Shown: positions 9,046 to 17,988, counted from the stretch's first letter. The stretch is 64,000 nt of DNA from Flavobacterium sedimenticola (GCF_030053345.1 NZ_JASGBP010000012.1:1-64000), one strand, 5' to 3'. Program-made: numbers and translations. The notes: generated by a model from the letters alone, not told the origin.

Positions 9046-9079
9046 AAAAGCCTGTAAATCATACGATTTACAGGCTTTT
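9046..9079 (-). terminator. Intrinsic terminator of ssrA
   Basis: A perfect 15-bp stem (9046-9060 with 9065-9079, AAAAGCCTGTAAATC on the + strand) closes a 4-base loop. Read on the - strand it ends in a T-rich run and lies 24 bases past the tmRNA 3' end. Confidence 0.9.
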
Positions 9080-9102
9080 GGTTTAAAATAAAGTAGTTTT
9101 TG

Positions 9103-9497
9103 TGGAGTCGGGGAGAGTCGAACTCCCGTCCAAACAGGCAACTAAAGAGCTTTCTACACGTTTAGTCTTTGATTGAATTTTCGACACCGGGCTATGCCAA
9201 AGACCGCAACCCGATGCTTAGCTCTGTGCGTGTCAGAAAGGATTTAGAGCCTTACCTTTCCTAGGTTTACTTTTACGGTTCCCCTTGACCAGCCGCCATA
9301 AACCAAGGCTTCTGAGGAGAATCCAGCTTTCCGACCTTGTCGGAACATGGCTCATCGTACTAAACTTCGGATTAAGCAGCTAAAGCGTAATTATTTTCGC
9401 CGTTTATAGAGTTGTACCTTTGGATTTACGAGCTAAAAGCACAAAGCTCGACGTGCTTACCATTCAATTCGACCTGCTGTCAAAACCAGTCGACCCC
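9103..9497 (-). ncRNA. ssrA: Transfer-messenger RNA (tmRNA)
   Basis: About 395 nt on the - strand. It acts in trans-translation, rescuing stalled ribosomes and tagging their products for proteolysis. The 5' end reads GGGGTCGACTGGTTTTGACA and the 3' end CGACTCCA. GGGGTCG pairs with CGACTCC as the seven-base acceptor stem (one G-U pair), leaving discriminator A at 9103. The T arm is seen as GGGAGTTCGACTCTCCC. The genome continues CAA after the discriminator, so the CCA end appears not to be encoded. The tag frame gives GENNYALAA after the tRNA-borne Ala, the form known from Flavobacterium. The 3' end is a frequent integrase target, and a recombinase stub lies next to it. Confidence 0.96.
9372..9401 (-). 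other. tmRNA proteolysis-tag reading frame
   Basis: Codons GGC GAA AAT AAT TAC GCT TTA GCT GCT TAA encode GENNYALAA. With the resume alanine, the tag added to stalled proteins is AGENNYALAA. The hydrophobic ALAA end is the usual ClpXP-type recognition signal. Confidence 0.93.
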
Positions 9498-9567
9498 AGT
9501 ATGTTTGCTGATTCAGCAAAAATCAGACCACAAAAGTAGTTTTTTTATACGATATGCGAAAAGAAAA

Positions 9568-10770
9568 TTATTCCTCGCCCGATTCGTTCATTTTGAACGG
9601 GTAATCGCCGAAAAGGGAGGCTATTTTTTTGGTTTGATAGGTTTTCTTGGTGTACTTGTTGGATAGGGTAATGATGGTTACTTTTTCTTTTCGCAGCGTA
9701 ATCATGGATGAAGTGTTGCCGTGCCACCAGCCGTTGTGGTAGAAAAAAGGTTCTCCCTTTTCGAACTCGATTATACGTACTCCTAGGCCGTAATTGCGTA
9801 GGCCTTTGGCTTCATAGCTGTAGCCTTGATAGACTTTTTTGAGCAACTCCGGATTGAGAAAGAACGGCGCGTAGCGTGCCACATCAAACTTGAGCAGGTC
9901 TCGTGGCGTAGAATAAATATTTTTATCGCCATAGATTCCATCGAGGTAATCGGTGCCAATCTCCACATTATTGCCTTTGTAAGACGGCACAATATGGTGT
10001 TTGTCTTTTTCGAAATCGCACACATAGGTATGGGTCATGCCCAGCGGCGTGAAAATCATTTCTTTCATGGCTTCGGGATACGAAAGACCGGTGATTTTTT
10101 CGATAATCAAAGCCAAAACGGCATAGTTGGTATTGCAATAGCTGAAATGGGTATCGGTTTTGGTTTCAAGCGGTATTTCTTTTTCGACCATTACCTTGAT
10201 GATGTCTTGGTTGGTGAGTAATTTTTTCGTATCCCAATTGTTATTTTCATAAGTAAAGTAGGCATAGTTTTTCATACCGCTGCGGTGGTTCAATAGGGTT
10301 TGAATGGTCACGTCGGGATACGGAAAACTGTCAATGATGGTATTTACTTTTTGTTCCAGTTTGATTTTTTTAGCATCGATAAGCATGAGCACCGCTGTAG
10401 CGGTCAACATTTTGCTTACCGAAGCAATATGCAGCGGGGTATCTTTGGTTATTTTTTCGTCTTTTTGCTTGTTGGCATAACCCATATAATTCTCATAAAT
10501 AATTTGCCCGTTCTTCGCTACCAAAAAACTGACATTGTCGTTTTTCTCCGACCAGGTTTTTTCGAAGAACATCGAAACCCCATATTTTTTATCGTTGATA
10601 AACGATGGAGAAAGTTTAGGTAACGGTTCTTGCAATGGTTGCATGACCGGGATACCGTTTTTATTTATTTTGATGACCCCTTCGGCTGTTTTTTCTTGTT
10701 TGGAACACGAAACGGTCAGCAAAAGAGATGTGGAAAAGAGTAGGCTGTATAGTGGGTTTTTGAAGTTCAT
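9568..10770 (-). CDS. Class C beta-lactamase-like serine hydrolase (lipoprotein)
   Basis: 400 residues with a lipoprotein signal (lipobox TVSC). The three serine-penicillin-recognising motifs are present in order: SVSK (S-x-x-K, near residue 118, inside 'HIASVSKMLTATAVLM'), YCN (Y-x-N, inside 'SYCNTNYAVLALIIEKITG') and HNG near residue 342 (the K/H-T/S-G position, 'FFYHNGWWHG'). This is the beta-lactamase/esterase EstB/D-aminopeptidase superfamily; the family does not tell whether the substrate is a peptidoglycan peptide, an ester or a beta-lactam. Dedicated class C beta-lactamases are not usually lipoproteins, so I favour an envelope peptidase or esterase. A TATATTTG -7 element occurs at 10791-10798 on the - strand. 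The gene is followed closely by ssrA. Confidence 0.88.
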   Translation of the reverse strand: MNFKNPLYSLLFSTSLLLTVSCSKQEKTAEGVIKINKNGIPVMQPLQEPLPKLSPSFINDKKYGVSMFFEKTWSEKNDNVSFLVAKNGQIIYENYMGYANKQKDEKITKDTPLHIASVSKMLTATAVLMLIDAKKIKLEQKVNTIIDSFPYPDVTIQTLLNHRSGMKNYAYFTYENNNWDTKKLLTNQDIIKVMVEKEIPLETKTDTHFSYCNTNYAVLALIIEKITGLSYPEAMKEMIFTPLGMTHTYVCDFEKDKHHIVPSYKGNNVEIGTDYLDGIYGDKNIYSTPRDLLKFDVARYAPFFLNPELLKKVYQGYSYEAKGLRNYGLGVRIIEFEKGEPFFYHNGWWHGNTSSMITLRKEKVTIITLSNKYTKKTYQTKKIASLFGDYPFKMNESGEE

Positions 10771-10877
10771 TTTTAAAAATTAGCGAACCACAAATATACT
10801 TATTCAGTATAAGGATATCGAATTAAACCGACAAAGCTATCAACAGTTTTTTCACAATCTTATTTTCTGAAAAAAGT

Positions 10878-10908
10878 TTTGAAAACGTTTTCGTTACCCT
10901 TACTTTTG
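10878..10908 (+). promoter_or_regulatory. Bacteroidetes-type promoter with a palindrome
   Basis: TTTG at 10878-10881 and TACTTTTG at 10901-10908 are separated by 19 bases, matching the TTTG/TAnnTTTG consensus of the Bacteroidetes primary sigma factor. The spacer begins with the perfect palindrome GAAAACGTTTTC (10881-10892), which could be an operator. The start codon is 19 bases downstream of the -7 element. Confidence 0.7.
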
Positions 10909-10927
10909 GGGCACAAAATACCATACC

Positions 10928-12130
10928 ATGAAATTCGGAATTATAAAAGAAAGAAAGAATCCGCCCGACAGAAGAGTTGTTTTTACCCCGGAAGAATTAG
11001 TGCGATTACAACAAGAACATCCGGAAGCTGAAGTAGTGGTGGAAACATCGGATATTCGAATTTTTTCGGATAATGCCTACCGCAATTTAGGTATTACCGT
11101 AAGTGATGACCTGTCGGATTGTGATGTGTTATTTGGCGTGAAAGAAATTCCGACGGATCATTTGATTCCGAATAAAAAATATTTTTTCTTTTCGCATACC
11201 ATCAAAAAGCAGGCACATAATCGAAAATTGCTGCAAGCTGTTTTAAACAAGAATATTACCTTATACGATCATGAAACCATAGTAGATGCCAACAACAGAA
11301 GACTCATCGGTTTCGGACGTTATGCCGGTATCGTTGGGGCCTACAACGGTTTCAGAGCCTTCGGAATCAAATACGAATTATTCACCTTGCCCAAAGCCGA
11401 AACACTAACAGGAAAAGATGATTTGATTGTTCGGTTGAAAAGGCAAATTTTGCCCAACATCAAAATTGTCTTAACCGGTCACGGAAAAGTAGGTATGGGT
11501 GCCAAGGAAATTTTAGACGGCATGAAAATCAAGCAAGTTTCCGTAGCCGATTTTTTGACAAAAGTCTACACCCAGCCGGTTTACACTCAGATTGATGTTT
11601 TGGATTACAACAAACGTAAAGACGGACAGGTTTTGGACAATCAGGACTTTTATCACAACCCTCAAGACTATGTATCCGACTTTGAGCGATTTACCAAAGT
11701 AGCTGATATTTTTATGGCCGGGCATTTTCATGCCAATGGCTCCCCTGATATTTTAACCCGTGAGATGTTGAATGCTCCCGATTGTAAGATTAAAGTGGTG
11801 GCCGATATTTCCTGTGATGTGGATGGTCCGATAGCATGTACTATTAAAGCATCGACTATAGCCGAGCCGTTTTTCGGGTATTTGCCGAGCGAACACAAAG
11901 AAGTACCCTACACACATCCGGGTTCTGTTATGGTGATGTCGGTTGACAATTTGCCCTGCGAATTGCCTAAAGATGCCAGTGAAGGCTTTGGCGAAATGTT
12001 TATGCAACATGTCATTCCGGCCTTCTTTAACGGCGATAAAGACGGTATTTTAGAACGGGCTAAGATTACCGAAAACGGCAAGCTCACGCCGCGTTTTGCC
12101 TATTTGCAGGATTATGTGGAGGGTAAGTAG
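10928..12130 (+). CDS. NAD(P)-dependent oxidoreductase, alanine/saccharopine dehydrogenase-like
   Basis: 400 residues. The N-terminus 'MKFGIIKERKNPPDRRVVFTP' is the substrate-domain opening of the alanine dehydrogenase/saccharopine dehydrogenase (lysine-forming)/PntA superfamily. A nucleotide-binding loop, 'VLTGHGKVGMGA', lies near residues 180-191, and 'VVADISCDVDGPIACT' near 290-305 corresponds to the conserved active-site region. The substrate cannot be read from sequence; related flavobacterial genes are annotated only as NAD(P)-dependent oxidoreductases. It is monocistronic, with its own promoter and terminator. Confidence 0.82.
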   Translation: MKFGIIKERKNPPDRRVVFTPEELVRLQQEHPEAEVVVETSDIRIFSDNAYRNLGITVSDDLSDCDVLFGVKEIPTDHLIPNKKYFFFSHTIKKQAHNRKLLQAVLNKNITLYDHETIVDANNRRLIGFGRYAGIVGAYNGFRAFGIKYELFTLPKAETLTGKDDLIVRLKRQILPNIKIVLTGHGKVGMGAKEILDGMKIKQVSVADFLTKVYTQPVYTQIDVLDYNKRKDGQVLDNQDFYHNPQDYVSDFERFTKVADIFMAGHFHANGSPDILTREMLNAPDCKIKVVADISCDVDGPIACTIKASTIAEPFFGYLPSEHKEVPYTHPGSVMVMSVDNLPCELPKDASEGFGEMFMQHVIPAFFNGDKDGILERAKITENGKLTPRFAYLQDYVEGK

Positions 12131-12154
12131 GCCCCATTTATTTTAAATAACACC

Positions 12155-12190
12155 AAACCTTTCGGGAAGATAAGCCGGAAGGTTTTTTTT
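12155..12190 (+). terminator. Intrinsic terminator
   Basis: AAACCTTTCGG (12155-12165) pairs with CCGGAAGGTTT, with one G-U pair, across a 9-base loop and leads into an eight-T run. It ends the oxidoreductase gene 24 bases after its stop codon. Confidence 0.85.
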
Positions 12191-12232
12191 ATTCCTAACA
12201 AGATATTTTTATCTTTAGCAAAAATAATTTTT

Positions 12233-14332
12233 ATGAAAAATACGTTCACTTTTGTTTTGATGTTGTTGGTGTTTTCCGCAAAGGCACAAACGCTGCAATC
12301 GCCTTCCAAAGAAATCACCCTCCGTTTTTCCATAAGCGATAGCGGAACACCACTGTATCAGCTTGACTATAAAAACAAGCCGGTAGTTTCAAAAAGTATG
12401 CTGGGAATTTATCTCAAAGGGAATACCGATTTGGCGGCCAATTTTAAAATTGATAACGTAAAAACCACCACTTTTAACGAAACCTGGCAACCGGTTTTGG
12501 GAGAGCAATCGAACATTGTAAATCATTACAATGAATTAACGGTGGCTTTGTCTCAAAACGGAACCAACCGAAAACTCAATATAATTTTCCGATTGTTTGA
12601 CGAAGGAATGGCATTCCGTTATGAATTTCCCAAGCAACCCCATTTGAATTATTTTATCATCTCGGATGAAAAATCAGAATTCAATGTAACCGGTAATCAC
12701 AAAACGTTTTGGATTCCGGGCGATTTTGACAGTCAGGAATACGCTTACAACGAAACTAAGATTTCGGATATTAATACGGATAAAATCGATTTGAATAACG
12801 GTATCGGTTTAAAGTCGATAGCCGGCAAGTTTGTAGTGCAATCACCTTTGATGATGAAGACCGATGCCGGACTCTATCTCAACCTATTCGAAGCAGCTGT
12901 AGTGAATTATCCCGTAATGCATTTGGATGTTAATCCGCAAACCTTTGCTTTTACCTCGCGTTTGGTGCCCAATGCGATAGGTGACAAAGCTTATTTGCAA
13001 GCGCCTTGTGTTTCGCCTTGGCGTACGGTTATGGTGAGTGATGATGCGCGAAAAATTGTGAGTTCAAAGATGATTTTAAATTTGAATGAGCCCTCTAAAA
13101 TTGACGATACCTCCTGGATCAAACCGATGAAGTATGTTGGCATATGGTGGGAAATGCATGTGGGCAAATCGACTTGGGATTATGCGGGAAGTCAGAATGC
13201 CCAAAATACCGAATCCCAAGAGCTGATTGCCAGTGGCAAACACGGGGCGACTACCGCCAATACCAAACGCTATATTGATTTTGCCGCCAAACACGGGTTC
13301 GATGGGGTTTTAGTGGAAGGTTGGAACGTAGGTTGGGAAGATTGGTTTGGCAACTGGAAAGAAGAGGTCTTTGATTTTACCACGCCGTATCCCGATTTTA
13401 ATTTGGCCGAAATTAATGCTTACGCCCAATCGAAAGGGGTAAAAATGATTATGCATCACGAAACGTCCGGTTCGGTGGCGAATTACGAAAGACATCTAGA
13501 CCGCGCATTGGAATTGATGAAGCGCTATGGTTATCCGGCTGCCAAATCGGGTTATGTGGGTCGGATTATACCCAGAGGTGAATTCCACGACGGACAAACG
13601 ATGGTTAACCATTTTAATTTTGTAGCCCGTAGATTTGCCGATTATAAAATGATGGTGAACTCTCATGAAAGTTCCCGTCCAACCGGTTACCACAGAACCT
13701 ATCCCAATTACATTGCCGCCGAAGCAGCTCGCGGTAATGAGTTTAACGCCTGGAGTGTGGGTAATCCGCCTATGCACGAAACTATTTTGCCGTTTACCCG
13801 ATTGCTGGGCGGCCCAATGGATTATACCCCGGGTATTTTTGAAATTAAAATGAGTGCCTATGATAAAACCAAAAAGGAGCAGGTACATACGACATTGGCC
13901 AAACAGTTAGCCTTGTATGTAACGATGTATTCTCCGTTGCAAATGGCCGCCGATTTACCGGAGAATTATGAAAAATATCCCGATGCTTTTCAATTTATCA
14001 AAGAGGTAGCTGCAGATTGGCAGGAGAGTCGCTATTTGGAAGCCGAACCCGGTGATTATATTACCGTAGCGCGTAAAGCGAAAGGTTCCGAAAACTGGTT
14101 TTTGGGGGCTATCACCGATGAAAATGCAAGAAGTACCGAAATCAAACTCGATTTTCTCACACCGGGCAAGAAATACAAAGCGGTTGTTTATCAGGATGGT
14201 AGCGATGCCGACTGGCAAGAAAACCCTAAATCATATGCTATAAAAACTATACAAGTAACGGCAAAGTCAAAAATTAAATTACATTTGGCTAAAGGTGGCG
14301 GAACCGCCATTTCATTTACACCTGTTAACTAA
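12233..14332 (+). CDS. Glycoside hydrolase family 97 (SusB-like alpha-glucosidase)
   Basis: 699 residues with a signal peptide ending at SAKAQ. It has the GH97 architecture: N-terminal beta-sandwich ('SPSKEITLRFSI'), central (beta/alpha)8 barrel ('GFDGVLVEGWNVGWEDWFG', 'KMIMHHETSGSVANYE') and C-terminal sheet. GH97 enzymes hydrolyse alpha-glucosides or alpha-galactosides. Glu479 in 'NSHESSRPTG' and Glu503 in 'GNEFNAW' fit the base positions of inverting SusB-type members. The Asp nucleophile of the retaining subgroup appears replaced ('AAKSGYVG'), so I infer an inverting alpha-glucosidase. It probably acts in the periplasm. It is followed after 19 bases by a sugar transporter gene, which suggests an operon. 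Confidence 0.92.
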   Translation: MKNTFTFVLMLLVFSAKAQTLQSPSKEITLRFSISDSGTPLYQLDYKNKPVVSKSMLGIYLKGNTDLAANFKIDNVKTTTFNETWQPVLGEQSNIVNHYNELTVALSQNGTNRKLNIIFRLFDEGMAFRYEFPKQPHLNYFIISDEKSEFNVTGNHKTFWIPGDFDSQEYAYNETKISDINTDKIDLNNGIGLKSIAGKFVVQSPLMMKTDAGLYLNLFEAAVVNYPVMHLDVNPQTFAFTSRLVPNAIGDKAYLQAPCVSPWRTVMVSDDARKIVSSKMILNLNEPSKIDDTSWIKPMKYVGIWWEMHVGKSTWDYAGSQNAQNTESQELIASGKHGATTANTKRYIDFAAKHGFDGVLVEGWNVGWEDWFGNWKEEVFDFTTPYPDFNLAEINAYAQSKGVKMIMHHETSGSVANYERHLDRALELMKRYGYPAAKSGYVGRIIPRGEFHDGQTMVNHFNFVARRFADYKMMVNSHESSRPTGYHRTYPNYIAAEAARGNEFNAWSVGNPPMHETILPFTRLLGGPMDYTPGIFEIKMSAYDKTKKEQVHTTLAKQLALYVTMYSPLQMAADLPENYEKYPDAFQFIKEVAADWQESRYLEAEPGDYITVARKAKGSENWFLGAITDENARSTEIKLDFLTPGKKYKAVVYQDGSDADWQENPKSYAIKTIQVTAKSKIKLHLAKGGGTAISFTPVN

Positions 14333-14351
14333 ACCAAACCAAAACTAAATT

Positions 14352-15788
14352 ATGACTTCACAAAATTTAAAAACCAACTGGGCACAGTTTATTCCGTTAG
14401 TAACGGTATTTTTCTTCTGGGGATTTGTTGCGGCGAGTAACGATATTTTAATTCCCGTTTTCAAAAAAGCATTCGATTTGACCCAAGGTCAAAGTCAGTT
14501 AGTTTCCGTTGCTTTTTATGTGGCTTATACTGTTGGCTCCATTATTTACATGATTATTTCCTACCTTACTAAAGGCGACTTGATTAACCGAATGGGATAT
14601 AAAAATTCTTTGGCTTTGGGCTTGGTTATTTCGGCTTTGGGAACGCTGTTATTTTATCCGGCAGCGAATTCGGGTTCTTTTACGTTAATGTTATCCGGGC
14701 TCTTTATTGTAGCTTTAGGCTTTTCATTACAACAAACGGTGGCCAATCCGTTGGCGATAGCTCTCGGCCCCATCAAAACGGGTTCTCAGCGCTTAACGAT
14801 GGCGGGCGGCATTAACAATTTAGGAACGACCATCGGACCACTAATTGTAAGTTTTGCCATTTTTGGTTCGGCTACTTCCGAAAATACCGATATGAGTATT
14901 GAGAGTGTAAAAATACCTTATCTGGTTTTAGGGGCGGCCTTTTTGGTAGTGGCTGTATTGTTGAAGTTTTCATCGTTACCCGATAAACCCGAAGCTGTTG
15001 TAGAAGCTGAAGGTGATGTAAGTACCTCCAGAAGTTCCGCATTGCACTATCCGCAATTAATTTTAGGAATGATTGGGATATTTGTTTATGTGGGTGTAGA
15101 AGTTTCTACGGCCAGTAACTTACCGGCTTACATGGAAACCGGATTGGGATTTGAAACCAGTAAAATAGCGCCGTTTATTTCGTTGTACTGGGCCAGTTTA
15201 ATGATTGGTCGATGGACCGGAGCGGTAGAAGCTTTCACCGACGACATGAACACGCAAAAAATACTTCGATTCATAGCGCCATATTTGGCTTTTGGCGTTT
15301 TCTTGGCGGTGAACAAGTTTATGGATCACGATTTGACCCCGTTTTATGTATACGCCTTGATTATTTTGGTGTTGATTTTTGCCGATATGGCCAGCAAAGG
15401 AAATCCGGCCAGAATGTTGTTGATTTTCTCCGTTTTAGGAATCACGGCTTTATTAATCGGAATGGCTACTGACGGTATGGTGAGTGTGTATGCCTTTACC
15501 AGTGTTGGGTTATTCTGTAGTACGCTTTGGCCTTGTATTTTTACACTCGCCATTAGTGGATTAGGAAAGCACACCAGTCAGGGTAGTAGCTTCCTGATTA
15601 TGATGATTATGGGGGGCGGATTGGTGAGTTGGTTACAAGGTTATGTAGCCGATATTACTACCATTCATGCCAGTTACATAGTGGGTGTACTTTGTTTTGC
15701 GTACATGGCATTCTATGCTTGGAAAGTTTCGGGCATTTTAAAAAGTCAGGGTATCGATTTTGATCAAAAGATTAGCGGAGGACACTAA
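14352..15788 (+). CDS. MFS sugar transporter (GluP/FucP type)
   Basis: 478 residues with about 12 hydrophobic segments. The start 'FIPLVTVFFFWGFVAASNDILIPVFKKAF' (split: 'FFFWGFVAASNDIL' is the key part) and 'TVANPLAIALGP' with 'INNLGTTIGPLI' are typical of the fucose/glucose-galactose:H+ symporter branch of the major facilitator superfamily. It sits in the inner membrane and would import the monosaccharide released by the GH97 enzyme encoded just upstream, so glucose is the likely substrate (inference from context). It ends at a strong terminator. Confidence 0.9.
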   Translation: MTSQNLKTNWAQFIPLVTVFFFWGFVAASNDILIPVFKKAFDLTQGQSQLVSVAFYVAYTVGSIIYMIISYLTKGDLINRMGYKNSLALGLVISALGTLLFYPAANSGSFTLMLSGLFIVALGFSLQQTVANPLAIALGPIKTGSQRLTMAGGINNLGTTIGPLIVSFAIFGSATSENTDMSIESVKIPYLVLGAAFLVVAVLLKFSSLPDKPEAVVEAEGDVSTSRSSALHYPQLILGMIGIFVYVGVEVSTASNLPAYMETGLGFETSKIAPFISLYWASLMIGRWTGAVEAFTDDMNTQKILRFIAPYLAFGVFLAVNKFMDHDLTPFYVYALIILVLIFADMASKGNPARMLLIFSVLGITALLIGMATDGMVSVYAFTSVGLFCSTLWPCIFTLAISGLGKHTSQGSSFLIMMIMGGGLVSWLQGYVADITTIHASYIVGVLCFAYMAFYAWKVSGILKSQGIDFDQKISGGH

Positions 15789-15811
15789 CAGTAAGTAGCT
15801 TTTATAAAATC

Positions 15812-15848
15812 AAAAATCCCGCATCGTATACACTTTGCGGGATTTTTT
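15812..15848. terminator. Bidirectional terminator
   Basis: A 10-bp stem AAATCCCGCA/TGCGGGATTT (15814-15823 with 15836-15845) is flanked by A- and T-runs. It lies between two convergent genes, the MFS transporter and the small secreted protein. Confidence 0.88.
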
Positions 15849-15875
15849 CATCAAAACCTAACCAAAAACAACTAA

Positions 15876-16487
15876 CTAATCTTTATCTTCTATTTTGGCT
15901 TTTGTGCCATCTGCTTTATAGTAGTAATACGCTTCATCATCATTGTAGTTTGACGTGTAATCGTTGTAATGATACACATTACTTTGATACACATACGCAT
16001 CATTTCTCCATCCTTTAACACTTCCGATAGTGTCTACAATGTCACCTCTGCGGTTGTAGATGATTTTCATGCCTCCTATTTGTGTTAAAGCAAATCGATT
16101 GTAGCGCATATACACACTTCCGATTCGGCTTACTCGGTCACGGCTGTCGTAGTTGATAAAGGTGTTGCCCACTCTTCGTACGCGTCCGAAGCTGTCATGT
16201 TCAATTCGGATACCGTAATTGATTGGTCTTCGGGCCACTGCAACGGTGCCTCTTTTTCCGGCCGTGCGGTAAAAATAGTCGCCTTGGCTGTCTTGCGGAC
16301 GGGTGTTAAAATCAAAATCTCCGTTTGGAAAAACAAAAAACTCAACACCTCGTTCCATAAATGAGATTGACTCATCAAAGCTGTATCTCGTTCTTTTTTC
16401 CTCGTCAGAAGTTTTCATTACTTCTGAAGCCTTCGCCATATTTCCTAACAGTAAAACAGTGGCTACTAAAAAGGTAATTTTTTTCAT
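15876..16487 (-). CDS. Small secreted protein of unknown function
   Basis: 203 residues from the ATG at 16487, which begins a good signal peptide (MKKITFLVATVLLLGNMAKA). A longer frame extends to 16589, but its 34 extra residues are polar and would bury the signal peptide. The middle holds short imperfect repeats built around 'RRVGNTFINYDSRDRVSRIG', 'IGSVYMRYNR' and 'IGGMKIIYNRRGDIVDTIG', a Y-x-R-x-G-R-V-x-x-I/V-G pattern reminiscent of short beta-hairpin repeats. The tail is rich in Tyr, Asn and Asp. Similar short periplasmic proteins occur in Flavobacterium without an assigned role. Confidence 0.75.
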   Translation of the reverse strand: MKKITFLVATVLLLGNMAKASEVMKTSDEEKRTRYSFDESISFMERGVEFFVFPNGDFDFNTRPQDSQGDYFYRTAGKRGTVAVARRPINYGIRIEHDSFGRVRRVGNTFINYDSRDRVSRIGSVYMRYNRFALTQIGGMKIIYNRRGDIVDTIGSVKGWRNDAYVYQSNVYHYNDYTSNYNDDEAYYYYKADGTKAKIEDKD

Positions 16488-16761
16488 AATCAATAGAATT
16501 TGAGTTTTGCTTACTCTTCCGATTTTCAGCTTCTTCGAACAGTGAGTATCGCTGTTGTTTCGATTATTCCAATTGATGTGCCAAAACACGAAAGTAAATT
16601 CTTAAGGTTTGATTAAGAGGATGTAACCTGCAGTAAAACAATTTGTTATAAGAGGATTCTTTTCGTAAAAAACAATGGTGCTCCTAGTGGATTTGTATAA
16701 AATAATAGTACATTTGCTATCAAATTTTTAAAGAAAACTAATTGTTACAACGAATACTTCA

Positions 16762-17940
16762 ATGAAAAACCTACTCTTTTCATTTTCTTTCCTCTGGCTA
16801 TGTGCCACCGCCAACAGTCAAGAATTTATTCCGTATTATGCCGAAGTGGCCGACCAAGTTTCGGATGCCAACATCTTAACCCATTTGACCCAATTTGAAA
16901 ACCTAGGGGTAAAACGAAGAGGCACTGCCGCATTGCAAAATACTTTGGATTGGCTTAAAACAAAGTATACCGGTTATGGGTATACAGCCTCACAAATGCA
17001 GGAATACAGTTTTACCAATGGAGCTTACACGTGTAAAAATTTGGTCGTGACCAAAGTCGGCACCCTATATCCGAATACCTATGTTATTCTATGCGGACAT
17101 TACGATACCATTACCGGAAAAGGAACTAATGATAACGGCAGCGGTGTAGTGACCATATTAGAAGTCGCGCGTTTGTTGCAAAGTATACCGACCGAATATT
17201 CAATTAAGTTCATCAACTTTAGCGGAGAAGAAGACGGATTGGTCGGCAGTCAGCATTTTGTTTCTTCAGTGGTCAACGGTACTTCTCCTAAAATGAACAT
17301 CCGCTTGGTGTTTAATATAGATGAAGTAGGCGGTAGAGCCGATATGACTAATGATACCATTACGTGCGAAAGGGATACCGGAAGTCCGACGTCTAACAAT
17401 GCGCTTTCCAACACCTTCACCAATGAATTAATCAATTGTGTACAGTTGTATTCACCCTTGAATACCTATTTGTCGTATGCCTATGCTTCGGATTATATGC
17501 CTTTTGAGGACAACAATGAAATTATCACCGGCTTCTTTGAAAAAAATGAAACCCCGTATCGCCATACCGCCAATGATTTGTTGGTCAATATGGATCCGGA
17601 GTACGTATATAATATTGCCAAAGCGGCCATGGGTGCCATGTTGCATTTTGCCGTAGCGTCAACCTCGGCATTGTCGAGCGAATCGTATCAGAATTCCCGT
17701 CAAGTAAGCTTTTATCCGAGTCCGGCCAAAGAGGTTTTACACATTAACATGGGTACGCTGACCGATACGCGTTATTCGTTTTCGATGCTCGATTTGCAGG
17801 GTAAAGTTGTTTTAACAAGAGACGTTGAAAATCCGAGTATGATAGAAACGGTTTCCCTTTCGGGATTGTCTAAGGGAATGTATTTGGCGGTGTTGCAAAC
17901 CACTACTGAGCGCATTACCAAAAAAATACTAATCGAATAA
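16762..17940 (+). CDS. M28-family metallopeptidase with T9SS type A sorting domain
   Basis: 392 residues with signal peptide (CATANSQ). The zinc aminopeptidase signatures are clear: 'CGHYDT' (His ligand), 'TNDNGSGVV' (bridging Asp), 'GEEDGLVGS' (general-base Glu and ligand Glu) and 'NIDEVGG' (Asp ligand). The last 75 residues, 'VSFYPSPAKEVLHI' to 'LSKGMYLAVLQTTTERITKKILIE' (cited in part: 'GMYLAVL' and 'KKILIE'), form the Por-type C-terminal domain that sends proteins through the type IX system. It is therefore an extracellular aminopeptidase. A TACATTTG -7 element lies at 16709-16716, but the upstream TTG is only 13 bases away. It is monocistronic. Confidence 0.92.
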   Translation: MKNLLFSFSFLWLCATANSQEFIPYYAEVADQVSDANILTHLTQFENLGVKRRGTAALQNTLDWLKTKYTGYGYTASQMQEYSFTNGAYTCKNLVVTKVGTLYPNTYVILCGHYDTITGKGTNDNGSGVVTILEVARLLQSIPTEYSIKFINFSGEEDGLVGSQHFVSSVVNGTSPKMNIRLVFNIDEVGGRADMTNDTITCERDTGSPTSNNALSNTFTNELINCVQLYSPLNTYLSYAYASDYMPFEDNNEIITGFFEKNETPYRHTANDLLVNMDPEYVYNIAKAAMGAMLHFAVASTSALSSESYQNSRQVSFYPSPAKEVLHINMGTLTDTRYSFSMLDLQGKVVLTRDVENPSMIETVSLSGLSKGMYLAVLQTTTERITKKILIE

Positions 17941-17956
17941 TAAAGAAATTTTCATC

Positions 17957-17988
17957 AAAAAAAGCCTTCCGATTGGAAGGCTTTTTTT
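17957..17988. terminator. Bidirectional terminator between the M28 peptidase gene and uvrA
   Basis: AAAAAAAGCCTTCC pairs with GGAAGGCTTTTTTT across GATT. The T-run on either strand makes it work in both directions. It overlaps the uvrA stop codon. Confidence 0.9.

Noticed and set aside
9412..9666. 84-codon + strand frame across the ssrA 5' end
   Set aside because: It is antisense to tmRNA and to the end of the serine hydrolase gene, with no protein-like composition.
9826..10221. 131-codon + strand frame opposite the serine hydrolase gene
   Set aside because: Antisense shadow; the hydrolase carries all three catalytic motifs.
9568..10770. Antibiotic-resistance class C beta-lactamase
   Set aside because: The lipoprotein anchor and variant motifs fit general serine hydrolases; resistance cannot be claimed from sequence.
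13496..13888. 130-codon - strand frame inside the GH97 gene
   Set aside because: Shadow of the clearly coding + strand frame; no domain or signal.
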